Made by a program: the position numbers and the translations under genes. Positions 32,454 through 40,576 of a stretch of DNA of 64,000 nt are shown one piece after another (position 1 is the first letter of the stretch; each line of letters starts with the position of its first letter). The stretch is from DATFCK01 sp963728975. Its GTDB lineage: Bacteria; Verrucomicrobiota; Verrucomicrobiia; Chthoniobacterales; UBA10450. The notes beneath the pieces were generated by a model. That model worked only from the letters and a program-made list of their open reading frames with translations, made no database searches and had not been told where the DNA came from. The stretch is from assembly GCA_963728975.1 (NCBI GenBank), contig CAVSMF010000001.1, positions 806,001 to 870,000 of the forward strand. Direction: 5' to 3'.

Positions 32454-33794
32454 TTAGGCTCCAACGATCTGCAAGGTGGGCAGAGGGAAAATCATTTTCC
32501 CTCCTCGCTCCAGAAATGCCTGCTCCCGCTCGACCAGATTATCGCGAAAATGCCACGGTAATACCAGGAGATAATCGGGCTTAAATGCCTGTGCTTCAGC
32601 CTCGGAAATGATAGGGATGTTTGTGCCCGGCGTGAAGCAACCGAACTTGTCGGGATTTACCTCGGCAATTGCGGGCAAGAGGTCCGGTGTAATCCGGCAA
32701 TACTGCAAAAGCACGTTGCCTTTGGTCGAAGCTCCATAACCGATGACTCTTTGCCCTTGGCGCTTCAAATCACGCAACAAGGAAAGCAGCTCTGTTTTGT
32801 GCTTTTCCACCGCTTGAGTAAATGCGCGTTGCTCGGCGGCCGTGCGCAGGCCTTTGCTATGCTCATCTTCGAGCAGCTTTTCCAGCCTGGCCGAAAACTC
32901 GGGATAACTTGAAGTCCGGCGGGCGACGGAAACAGCGAAACTCCCGCCGTTGATGTCATTGAAATCGACGTCAATGATCTTGAGGCCGCAACGATCGGCC
33001 ATCCATTTAATTTGGCGTAACGAGTAATACTCGAGATGTTCGTGACAAATGGTGTCGTATCCGGTCGTCCTGACCAGAAAAGGGAGATAACTCATCTCGA
33101 AATGCCAGACGCCCTCTTCCTCCAGAATGGAGGCGACCTCTTTCATGAAATCGAGAGGGTTTTCCAGGTCGTAGAACATGGCAATCGATGTGATCAGGCG
33201 GGCTCGTTTGGTCCCAAAACGCTTGCGAAAGAGGTCGGCCGAAAAGAAATCCGGAATTACTGTGATGTGGCTGGCGTAAAACGGAGCGAACTTTTTGGCT
33301 GTCGGATCGATGCCGACAACGGTGATATCGTGTTCGGGATAAAAAGAAAGCAGGGTGCCGTCATTGCTGCCTATATCCAGGACGAGATCGCCGGATTGAA
33401 GTGGATACCTTTGGACGAGCCGGCCGACTTTGTTCCTGAGATGATTGACCATCGTCCGGTTCAGGCACGAGCGATAACCGTAATGTTCACCATACATCTC
33501 GGCCAGGTTGAAGGTCTGACGAAGCTGCACCAGGCCGCAGGCGTTGGGACTGCGCACGCTGTTGCATGCCACCAGTTCCAACGGTCCACTGGTTAAAGGC
33601 GCATCCGACGCGTTCGGGAAGACGCCAGTCAAATGTTGCGTCCCGAGCGACAGAATTGGCGACAAATCCTGGTTCCCACAGATCCTGCACTTTTCGATCT
33701 CATAGAACCTGCGCCCGGCCTTTTGCAAAACTCCAATGGTAACGGGGCTACCCATAGCTCGAGCGGGTCCTGGTGTTTGAGCGGTTCGGCTCAT
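32454..33794 (-). CDS. Sugar C-methyltransferase-like SAM enzyme with N-terminal zinc motif
   Basis: A 446-residue protein with the three-part layout of deoxysugar C-methyltransferases (NovU/TylC3 type). The N-terminal zinc-binding part has CRICGN near residue 37. The SAM fold has motif I VLDIGSNDGTLLSFY and ITSIAMFYDLENP. The mid-protein segment FEMSYLPFLVRTTGYDTICHEHLEYYS holds the catalytic His/Glu region, and a C-terminal Rossmann-like domain begins QRVIGYGASTKGNVLLQYC. These enzymes add a methyl group to the carbon of a keto-sugar. This is the first gene of the minus-strand cluster; the dehydratase-like gene follows 6 bp later, a good functional match. Confidence 0.82.
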   Translation of the reverse strand: MSRTAQTPGPARAMGSPVTIGVLQKAGRRFYEIEKCRICGNQDLSPILSLGTQHLTGVFPNASDAPLTSGPLELVACNSVRSPNACGLVQLRQTFNLAEMYGEHYGYRSCLNRTMVNHLRNKVGRLVQRYPLQSGDLVLDIGSNDGTLLSFYPEHDITVVGIDPTAKKFAPFYASHITVIPDFFSADLFRKRFGTKRARLITSIAMFYDLENPLDFMKEVASILEEEGVWHFEMSYLPFLVRTTGYDTICHEHLEYYSLRQIKWMADRCGLKIIDVDFNDINGGSFAVSVARRTSSYPEFSARLEKLLEDEHSKGLRTAAEQRAFTQAVEKHKTELLSLLRDLKRQGQRVIGYGASTKGNVLLQYCRITPDLLPAIAEVNPDKFGCFTPGTNIPIISEAEAQAFKPDYLLVLPWHFRDNLVEREQAFLERGGKMIFPLPTLQIVGA

Positions 33795-33873
33795 CCCCAG
33801 CCGTTCGAGCAGTGGTCATGCCAGTCGAGGGGGTCGTTACCTCCAGGCACTGAAGCTGCTGAACTTCGTCGAG

Positions 33874-35313
33874 GTGGAACTCTCTCCTTCTCGTGATTCC
33901 GCGCAGCTCGATTTACCCGGCGAAAATTGTTGCCTCGCCCCGCCTGATTACCCGGCCGCGGAACGAGCGGTCGTTGCCGACGCTTGTCCGGAACAGAACC
34001 GCCGTCCCGTAACGGCCGGTTCTGTAGAAGCGGCCCGATACCACCGTTTTCGAACTTGGATTGCCTTGGCCGCCGCGACCGGGTTACTCCTGAAAATCGT
34101 TATCGCTTACAACACGTTTGGAACCAACGACGTGGTGACATTCTATGGATTTGCCCGCTCTCTATCCGACCATGGTCTGGAGTGGACCTATCGTCACGGA
34201 GTCGTTTGGCTGGCCAGCAGCGCACTCTTTAATCATCCGCCTCTGACGGCATACTTCCTCCGCTTTATTTATCATCTGGCGCAAACCCCATCCTTTCAGG
34301 CAAGCGGACTGACATTTCCTTTTCTCCTCCGTCTGCCCGGGATTTTCGCCGATCTCGGAGTGGTTCTGGTCTTGTGGCGCATGTCAAAAACGGACCAACA
34401 ACTGCGGAACCACGGCTGGGCGATTATGCTGCTGGCCCTGAGTCCCGTTTCGCTCATGGTATCCGGCTATCACGGGAACACCGACCCGGTTATGGTGTTT
34501 TTCTTCGTGCTCGCGGTCTCCATGTGTGTGCGCGAGTTACCCTGGTTATGCGGTTTGTTTTTTGCCCTGAGTTGCCAGATCAAGGTCATTCCGCTTTTGT
34601 TCTTCCCCGTTTTCTTTTTCTTTTGGCTCCATCGTCGCGCGGTTATTTCGTTTTTGGTGCCGTTTGTCCTGGCCTCGCTCACGTTGTGGTCGGAGCCGGT
34701 TCTTCATTTTCCGGCTCTTTTTATTAAGAACGTCCTGTCTTACGGCAGTTATTGGGGCATTTGGGGAATTACCTATTGGTTGCGCCTGACCGGACTGCGC
34801 ACATTCAGTTGGGTCTGGTTTGAAGGATTTTCAACAGCTCAGACCGTGGTGAGCGATGCTCTGAAAATCGTCATTGTGGCGAGTGTGGTGACGATTGCTT
34901 GGCGGCGCCGCGCTCTTGACGGCCGCGGACTGATCGAATCGATTGCGCTCGGCTGGATCATCTTCTTTATTTTTTCTCCGGGCGTGTGCGCCCAGTACAT
35001 GGTTTGGCTGGCGCCATTCGTTTTGGTTTTGTCGCCGACCTTTTACGCCTGGTTAACCGCAACCAGTTCGCTGTTTTTGTTCTTTTTCTACAACATCATC
35101 TCGCACGGAATGCCGTGGTACCTCGGCATCTCGACGAATCAACTCAACACCGCTTGGACGCCATGGACCATCTGGCCCTGGGCGGTCCTGATCGTTGGAC
35201 TGATTGTTCTTTGGAGAAATGCTCTGGCAGCCGATCCCGGCCTGAGCCTTTTCAGCCTGGCAACCGTACGCCCCAAACAGTCTATCCCGGCCTGCCGGGA
35301 GACAGATAGCTAG
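33874..35313 (+). CDS. Polytopic GT-C-like membrane protein
   Basis: A 479-residue protein with about nine to eleven helices. After a roughly 60-residue soluble N-terminus, the first periplasmic loop reads NTFGTNDVVTFYGFARSL. A second loop has NHPPLTAYFLRFIYHL. This pattern resembles the ALG6/ALG8-like or DUF2029-type mannosyltransferases (GTND, N.PP). The GTG start at 33874 is the only good one in frame; no strong Shine-Dalgarno is seen. The gene is divergent from the C-methyltransferase gene. Its 3' end overlaps the convergent GT39-like gene by 32 bp. Confidence 0.65.
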   Translation: MELSPSRDSAQLDLPGENCCLAPPDYPAAERAVVADACPEQNRRPVTAGSVEAARYHRFRTWIALAAATGLLLKIVIAYNTFGTNDVVTFYGFARSLSDHGLEWTYRHGVVWLASSALFNHPPLTAYFLRFIYHLAQTPSFQASGLTFPFLLRLPGIFADLGVVLVLWRMSKTDQQLRNHGWAIMLLALSPVSLMVSGYHGNTDPVMVFFFVLAVSMCVRELPWLCGLFFALSCQIKVIPLLFFPVFFFFWLHRRAVISFLVPFVLASLTLWSEPVLHFPALFIKNVLSYGSYWGIWGITYWLRLTGLRTFSWVWFEGFSTAQTVVSDALKIVIVASVVTIAWRRRALDGRGLIESIALGWIIFFIFSPGVCAQYMVWLAPFVLVLSPTFYAWLTATSSLFLFFFYNIISHGMPWYLGISTNQLNTAWTPWTIWPWAVLIVGLIVLWRNALAADPGLSLFSLATVRPKQSIPACRETDS

Positions 35314-36892
35314 GACCCCGCGGCTCTGTTTCACTGGCTGGGTGGCTCGCTGCCTTCTCGCGTTCCAGCCTGCTTCCTTTGCGCGCCAGCACCAGAAATC
35401 TGCTCCCTCGGGAAAATCCACGGTAGTTCTGCTTCACCCAGGAAAGTAGCGGATCCGACGGCTTTGTTCTTTTGAGGGTCTCGTATTCGATAACCAGAAG
35501 GTCAGGCTTGGCCCGATCCAAATCGCCCATTAACCGCTGCCGAAGCTGTTTTCGAAGTGGACCGGCCAATAACGGTTCGGCAAAGAAAATGCCCGATGGA
35601 GGCTGGCGCCTGGTCGCGAAATAAAGCCCGGTCTCATCACCCCATTCATAGAAGGTCTCGTCCGGTCGAAGCACGCGGTTCAACCAATCCGCCAGCCGAT
35701 CGCTTTCCACGAAGATGGGGCCGTACTTTTTTACCGACCAGGCAGCAGCGGGGATTTGATAATTCGGAAGTCCCAGCCTGATCACGCTGAACAAGGCAAC
35801 GGCGGCGGCAGCATAGGAAAGCCATCCTGAACGAACCGGCAGCATTCGCTTCAGCATCACGATTGTCCATCCGCTGCCAATCACGAGTAGCGGCAGCCAG
35901 AGCTGATAATAATGCGGAAGAAATTGGCCTGGCAACAGAACTGCGACATGCGTTGCCAACGCGATGGCCGCCAAAAAAATCCAGGGGCGGCGCGGCCCCA
36001 GCCTCATACCGAGAAAAAATCCTGTCAGGCATAAAATGGCCAGCGGTGTCAGCAGGCCCAGCGCCTCGGGCGCAAGCGGCGGCATTTTCAGGGCGCGAGC
36101 GAAGTTGTGCCAGAAGTTGCCGGCATAGTACTGGTTGTAAGTGATCGTCGCATCGATAAAGGCGGCGCTGCGATGATGGGCATTGAAATAGCCAAATACC
36201 GCCACCCAGGCCAGTGCTCCGATGGCGGCGGCTATGGCCATCTCAACCAACGCCCGTTTGCGGCAGCCGGTCGGAGGCCAGAGCAGATAAACAAAAGCAA
36301 TCGACGCCGCCTCCAGTATCGCAATCTGTTTATAGAGCGAAGCGATGGCAAAGCATGAACCCACAATTAACGCTCGCCCCAGTCCCAGACTCCGTTTCTC
36401 TGTCCGGGCAAAAATCGCGAACGCTATCGTAAGAAACACGTTGATGAAAATCTCGGTATTTGGCTGGTTGGCCTCCAGTGTTAGATCGCCCGAAACCAGC
36501 GCCCAAAGGGTCGCGGCGATAAGACCCCCCATGGCCCCGCCACCCATGGCCGAACCGGCAAAATAGCAGGCCACCATGGTGACAATCGTCGCGGTTACGC
36601 TCATGAAAAAAATGGAATCGCGTCCGTACCCCGCGATCCATTCGGCGGCTGCGTAAGTCACATGGATTGCCGGCGGCTTGTGGTCCCACAGGTCGCTATA
36701 AAGAGCCTTCCCGCCAAGCATCTCATGAGCAATCACGGCGTAGGTCGTGAGATCGCGCTCCAGCGGCTCCCTGTAGGTGTGTAACCGCAAAACAAAAACG
36801 AGGGAGGCAAGCGCGAGCAGGACGAAAACAATCCCTGTGTTCTTAACCAGCGATTCGTTCCAGTCCCGTCCCGATTTGCCTGATTCCGGCAT
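35282..36892 (-). CDS. GT39-like integral membrane glycosyltransferase
   Basis: A protein of about 536 residues. The first loop, YREPLERDLTTYAVIAHEML, has the acidic ERD motif, followed by LYSDLWDHKPPAIHVTYAA. This is the classic first-loop signature of GT39/ArnT-related enzymes. About eleven helices are followed by a C-terminal soluble region (ESDRLADWLNRVL to FLVLARKGSR). I placed the start at ATG 36892; a GTG at 36928 is an alternative. It is likely a lipid-linked sugar transferase. The 32-bp tail-to-tail overlap with the plus-strand gene is real coding sequence in both frames. Confidence 0.75.
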   Translation of the reverse strand: MPESGKSGRDWNESLVKNTGIVFVLLALASLVFVLRLHTYREPLERDLTTYAVIAHEMLGGKALYSDLWDHKPPAIHVTYAAAEWIAGYGRDSIFFMSVTATIVTMVACYFAGSAMGGGAMGGLIAATLWALVSGDLTLEANQPNTEIFINVFLTIAFAIFARTEKRSLGLGRALIVGSCFAIASLYKQIAILEAASIAFVYLLWPPTGCRKRALVEMAIAAAIGALAWVAVFGYFNAHHRSAAFIDATITYNQYYAGNFWHNFARALKMPPLAPEALGLLTPLAILCLTGFFLGMRLGPRRPWIFLAAIALATHVAVLLPGQFLPHYYQLWLPLLVIGSGWTIVMLKRMLPVRSGWLSYAAAAVALFSVIRLGLPNYQIPAAAWSVKKYGPIFVESDRLADWLNRVLRPDETFYEWGDETGLYFATRRQPPSGIFFAEPLLAGPLRKQLRQRLMGDLDRAKPDLLVIEYETLKRTKPSDPLLSWVKQNYRGFSRGSRFLVLARKGSRLEREKAASHPASETEPRGPSYLSPGRPG

Positions 36893-37123
36893 AATGTCGG
36901 TCCGAGTTGCAGGTAGGGTCGCGTTCACCGGAGTGAGGCACGTTGCTCAAACTGGTTTTCTGCCCAGAATTGGCCGCACCATGCCATGACCGGGCCAGAA
37001 CAGCAGGTTCCCGGCCTTATTGGCTTACCCGAAGGCGAAAACGCGAAAGGGTCTTAAACCAGGATTGAAATTTGCTCTAGCCTGGTAATCCTCGTTCGTA
37101 ATCAACCACCGCTTTTCGATTCC

Positions 37124-38401
37124 ATGCGTGCTGTAGAACAGAACTGGCGCAGGATACAGATTGCCTCTGTTCTTGTCGTGCTCGGGTTCGGAATCTTCTT
37201 GCGTCTGCCCCACTCTAACTTCTCCCAACCAACCAGCCCGCTTCATTTCCTCGAGCCCCTTCATCCCAAGCCGAAAATGGAAGGTTTGGGGGTGGACGAA
37301 GGTTTGTATCGCGGCTATGTCATCGATTTGAGCCGGGTAGGTCTGTTTTCCTATCCGAAAATTGTAGACCACTACATCGAGCTCCAGGAGCGATTGTCCG
37401 GATCGATTCTGCCCCCGGTCCGGTTCCTATACATATTCGCCGCTTATCTTTGGCATCTTCTTTTCGGGACCGAAGCTCTCGGCGCTCTCCATGGAGTCTC
37501 CTCTCTCTTCAGCATCCTGGTGCTCATTTTATCCGGCGTTTTCGCCTGGAGACTAAAAGGTCCCGGTCCGGGAATAGGCGTAATGGCCCTGATGAGTTGT
37601 GCTCCGACCCAGATCCACATGTCACAGCATGCGCTGGTCGATGGTTTCTTTACCTTCTGGGCTCTTTTGTGCCTCTGGCTGCTTTGGGAGAATCTCCGGA
37701 CGCCGGGGCGAACGCCATGGTTGGTCGCCTACACCCTTAGCTTGTGCCTGCTGATTTTAACCAAGGAAAATTCCTTTTTTGTTTTTGTCGCGGTCGTTGC
37801 CATCCTCCTCCTCAACCGCTGGTTTCGCTTCGGGACAGTTGATCGCACCCTGCTCGTCTGCACGGTTGTCGGTCCCTTGTTAGGCGTGGTTGTTTTGATT
37901 CTGCTGGCCGGCGGCCTGGACATTCTGCTTACCAGTTACCGGCTGTCCGTGACCAAAAACTACAATGTCACTTATGCGATTCTGACCGGGGACGGTCCCT
38001 GGTACCGCTACCTGGTTGATTTGCTTCTGGTTAGCCCGCTGATTTTGGTTCTGGCCCTGGGAACAGTTTTTCGTCTCAACCGGACAAAGCAGCCGGAAAT
38101 TTATCTGACCCTATTCGTCGTCACAAGTTATCTGATCATGTGCAACATCAAATACGGGATGAACCTGCGCTATGCCAATATGTGGGACATGCCTTTGCGC
38201 TTCCTGGCCTTTAGCCAAATCGTTGCCCTGACCAATGTCACCCGCTATCGCATCTGGCTGGGAGCGCTAGCCGTTGCCGCCATTGCCGCGCTCGAGCTGC
38301 GCCAATATTACATCTTGTTTGTCCATTATCCCCTCTATGAGTTGCCCACCCATTTACTGATGCGCGCCCTGCATATCTTGAAATACCCGGGAGATCTTTG
38401 A
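37124..38401 (+). CDS. GT39-like membrane glycosyltransferase
   Basis: A 425-residue polytopic protein. An early loop GLGVDEGLYRGYVIDLSRVG carries the acidic VDEG motif seen in the GT39/PMT group, and YIELQERLSGSILPP follows. About ten helices make up the rest, and there is no C-terminal TPR. The stop overlaps the start of the next gene (TTGA), so translation is coupled to the TMTC-like protein downstream. The sugar donor and acceptor are not known. Confidence 0.7.
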   Translation: MRAVEQNWRRIQIASVLVVLGFGIFLRLPHSNFSQPTSPLHFLEPLHPKPKMEGLGVDEGLYRGYVIDLSRVGLFSYPKIVDHYIELQERLSGSILPPVRFLYIFAAYLWHLLFGTEALGALHGVSSLFSILVLILSGVFAWRLKGPGPGIGVMALMSCAPTQIHMSQHALVDGFFTFWALLCLWLLWENLRTPGRTPWLVAYTLSLCLLILTKENSFFVFVAVVAILLLNRWFRFGTVDRTLLVCTVVGPLLGVVVLILLAGGLDILLTSYRLSVTKNYNVTYAILTGDGPWYRYLVDLLLVSPLILVLALGTVFRLNRTKQPEIYLTLFVVTSYLIMCNIKYGMNLRYANMWDMPLRFLAFSQIVALTNVTRYRIWLGALAVAAIAALELRQYYILFVHYPLYELPTHLLMRALHILKYPGDL

Positions 38402-40527
38402 AATCGCAACTGCTGAAGCCAGCTGGCCAAATAGCTGGACCTGATTTGATAAGGGCATTGCCCCTGTCCGATTTGCCGGGCGACCACCCGGAACCGCCCC
38501 TCCTAACAGCCGGAGCGACGCCGGACAGGGCCGTTAGGCAAGCTGACCGCCAGGGAATGACGTTCGGCATTCACCTGCTCCTTGCTCTTCTCACCTTTTC
38601 TGTTTTCGGCCAAACAGTTGGCCACCAATTCGTTCGTTATGACGATCAGACTTACGTCTATGAGAACCCGGCGGTGACCGCTGGTATTACGGCTCGCGGA
38701 GTCATCGGCGCGTTCACGCACACCCAGGCCCGAAACTGGCATCCCCTAACGACTATCTCGCACATGCTGGATTGCCAGCTGTTTGGACTTCATCCTGCCG
38801 GCCATCATCTTACGAATGTGCTCCTGCACACCGCGACCGTCCTGCTTTTGTTCTCAATTCTGAACGCCATGACCGGAGCGCTCTGGCGCAGTGCTTTTGT
38901 CGCCGCCGTGTTCGCTATTCACCCCTTGCGCGCCGAATCGGTTGCCTGGATTGCCGAGCGCAAGGATGTGCTTAGCGGACTCTTCTTTATGCTCACGGTG
39001 GGCGCTTACTGGAATTATGTGCGCCGTCCTTCAGTTAAACGGTACCTGGCAGTCGCCGGTTTTTTCGCCCTTGGACTTATGTCAAAGCCGATGCTGGTGA
39101 CTCTTCCTTTGCTGCTGTTGGCTCTCGATTACTGGCCTTTAGAGCGATTTCAATCGCATGATCGCTTTTTGGTTTGGACATGGCGGCGGTTGATTCTGGA
39201 GAAAGTTCCGTTTCTGGTCCTCTCCGCTTTGTCAGCCGCGGCAACACTCTTTGCCCAACGGCAGACCGTGGATTACGAGAGCGGGCTGTCTTTGGCCAGC
39301 CGGATCGGTAACGGTCTCGTCAGCTGCGTCGCTTACATTTGGCAAATGTTCTGGCCGCTGAAACTGGCTGTATTCTATCCGTATGCGGGCGATCGCGCTG
39401 CGATTTGGCAAGTGACCCTCGCGTTTCTATTCATGGCCGCCATCGCTCTTGCAGCGTGGAGACTGCGGAAGAGGAGTCCCTATTTTTTCACCGGTCTGAC
39501 CTGGTATCTGGTCGGCCTTGTTCCAGTTATCGGGATAGTGCCGGTGGGACTGCAAGGACGGGCTGACCGTTACACATACTTGTCCCAGATCGGTTTGTAT
39601 CTCGTTCTGACCTGGGGAGCAGCCGATCTCTCCATCTGGTTGAAAAGGAGACGGGAGGTCCTGGCGGGTTTGGCTGTCGCCATTATCGGATTTTTGGCCT
39701 GGCTGGGATGGATTCAGACCTCTTACTGGAGGGACACAGAAACGTTGTGGACACATGCGGCCGCGGTAATCCCGGAGAGCGATCTGGCCCATTATAATGT
39801 CGCCGGGTTTCTAATGGACCAGGGGCGATTGGATGATGCGATCGCGCATTATGAAAAAGCGCTGCAGATCCGCGGAAGTAGCCCGGAAGGCCCCTACCAC
39901 CTGAGTGTGGCTCTCATTCAAAACAGCCTGGGTAATGCCCTCGCCCGGAAAGGACTTTTCGAGCAGGCGATTTCTCATTATCGCCAGGCAATTGAATTGC
40001 GTGATGACTTCGCCGACGCGCACACGAATCTGGCAGCGATGTTGGTCCGAACCGGGCAAACCGAACAGGCAATCGGTCATTACGAAAAAGCGCTTGCCAT
40101 TCCGCCGGAAGAGCCGGCCTCCCACTTGCGTCTGGCGTTGGTCCTTCTCCAAACCGGCCGGCCGGTGGAGGCGCTCGATCATTACCAGCGGGCGCTGCAG
40201 ATTGCACCTCGTTCGGTCGCCGTTCTGGACGCCTTCGCCTGGGTTTTAGCGACCAGTCGCGAGGCTTCGGTGAGAAACGCCGCCAAAGCGGTTAGGCTGG
40301 CTGAAACGGCGAACCGCCTTGCCGGCGCCAACAATCCATTCGTTCTTCGGACCCTGGCTACCAGTTACGCCGCATCCGGGCGTTTCTCAGAAGCGGGTGC
40401 AACCGCACAGCACGCATTGCATGCAACCGCCGACCCAACCATGGCCCATCTTCTTGAGCGCGAGATTCGGTTCTATGCGGCAAAAGCGGCCCAGCCGGGA
40501 TTGCCCACCCAGATTCTTGCCCGGTAG
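38398..40527 (+). CDS. TMTC-like GT-C membrane protein with C-terminal TPRs
   Basis: A 709-residue protein whose layout is nearly the same as the one at 23547. The transmembrane part (about residues 55-465) has the acidic loop FVRYDDQTYVYENPAV and the NWHPLTTISHMLDCQLFG segment, which is typical of TMTC-related proteins. IHPLRAESVAWIAERKDVLSG is also diagnostic. The C-terminus has four or more TPRs (AIAHYEKALQIRG; AISHYRQAIELRDDFADAHTNLAAML). The TTG start has ggag 4 nt upstream and overlaps the preceding stop. An ATG at 38557 is the alternative and fits the conserved core better. Confidence 0.8.
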   Translation: MKSQLLKPAGQIAGPDLIRALPLSDLPGDHPEPPLLTAGATPDRAVRQADRQGMTFGIHLLLALLTFSVFGQTVGHQFVRYDDQTYVYENPAVTAGITARGVIGAFTHTQARNWHPLTTISHMLDCQLFGLHPAGHHLTNVLLHTATVLLLFSILNAMTGALWRSAFVAAVFAIHPLRAESVAWIAERKDVLSGLFFMLTVGAYWNYVRRPSVKRYLAVAGFFALGLMSKPMLVTLPLLLLALDYWPLERFQSHDRFLVWTWRRLILEKVPFLVLSALSAAATLFAQRQTVDYESGLSLASRIGNGLVSCVAYIWQMFWPLKLAVFYPYAGDRAAIWQVTLAFLFMAAIALAAWRLRKRSPYFFTGLTWYLVGLVPVIGIVPVGLQGRADRYTYLSQIGLYLVLTWGAADLSIWLKRRREVLAGLAVAIIGFLAWLGWIQTSYWRDTETLWTHAAAVIPESDLAHYNVAGFLMDQGRLDDAIAHYEKALQIRGSSPEGPYHLSVALIQNSLGNALARKGLFEQAISHYRQAIELRDDFADAHTNLAAMLVRTGQTEQAIGHYEKALAIPPEEPASHLRLALVLLQTGRPVEALDHYQRALQIAPRSVAVLDAFAWVLATSREASVRNAAKAVRLAETANRLAGANNPFVLRTLATSYAASGRFSEAGATAQHALHATADPTMAHLLEREIRFYAAKAAQPGLPTQILAR

Positions 40528-40576
40528 CGGATAAGAGCAAAAACCGGCTCCTGGTAACGGTGGCGGATAACTCGCG

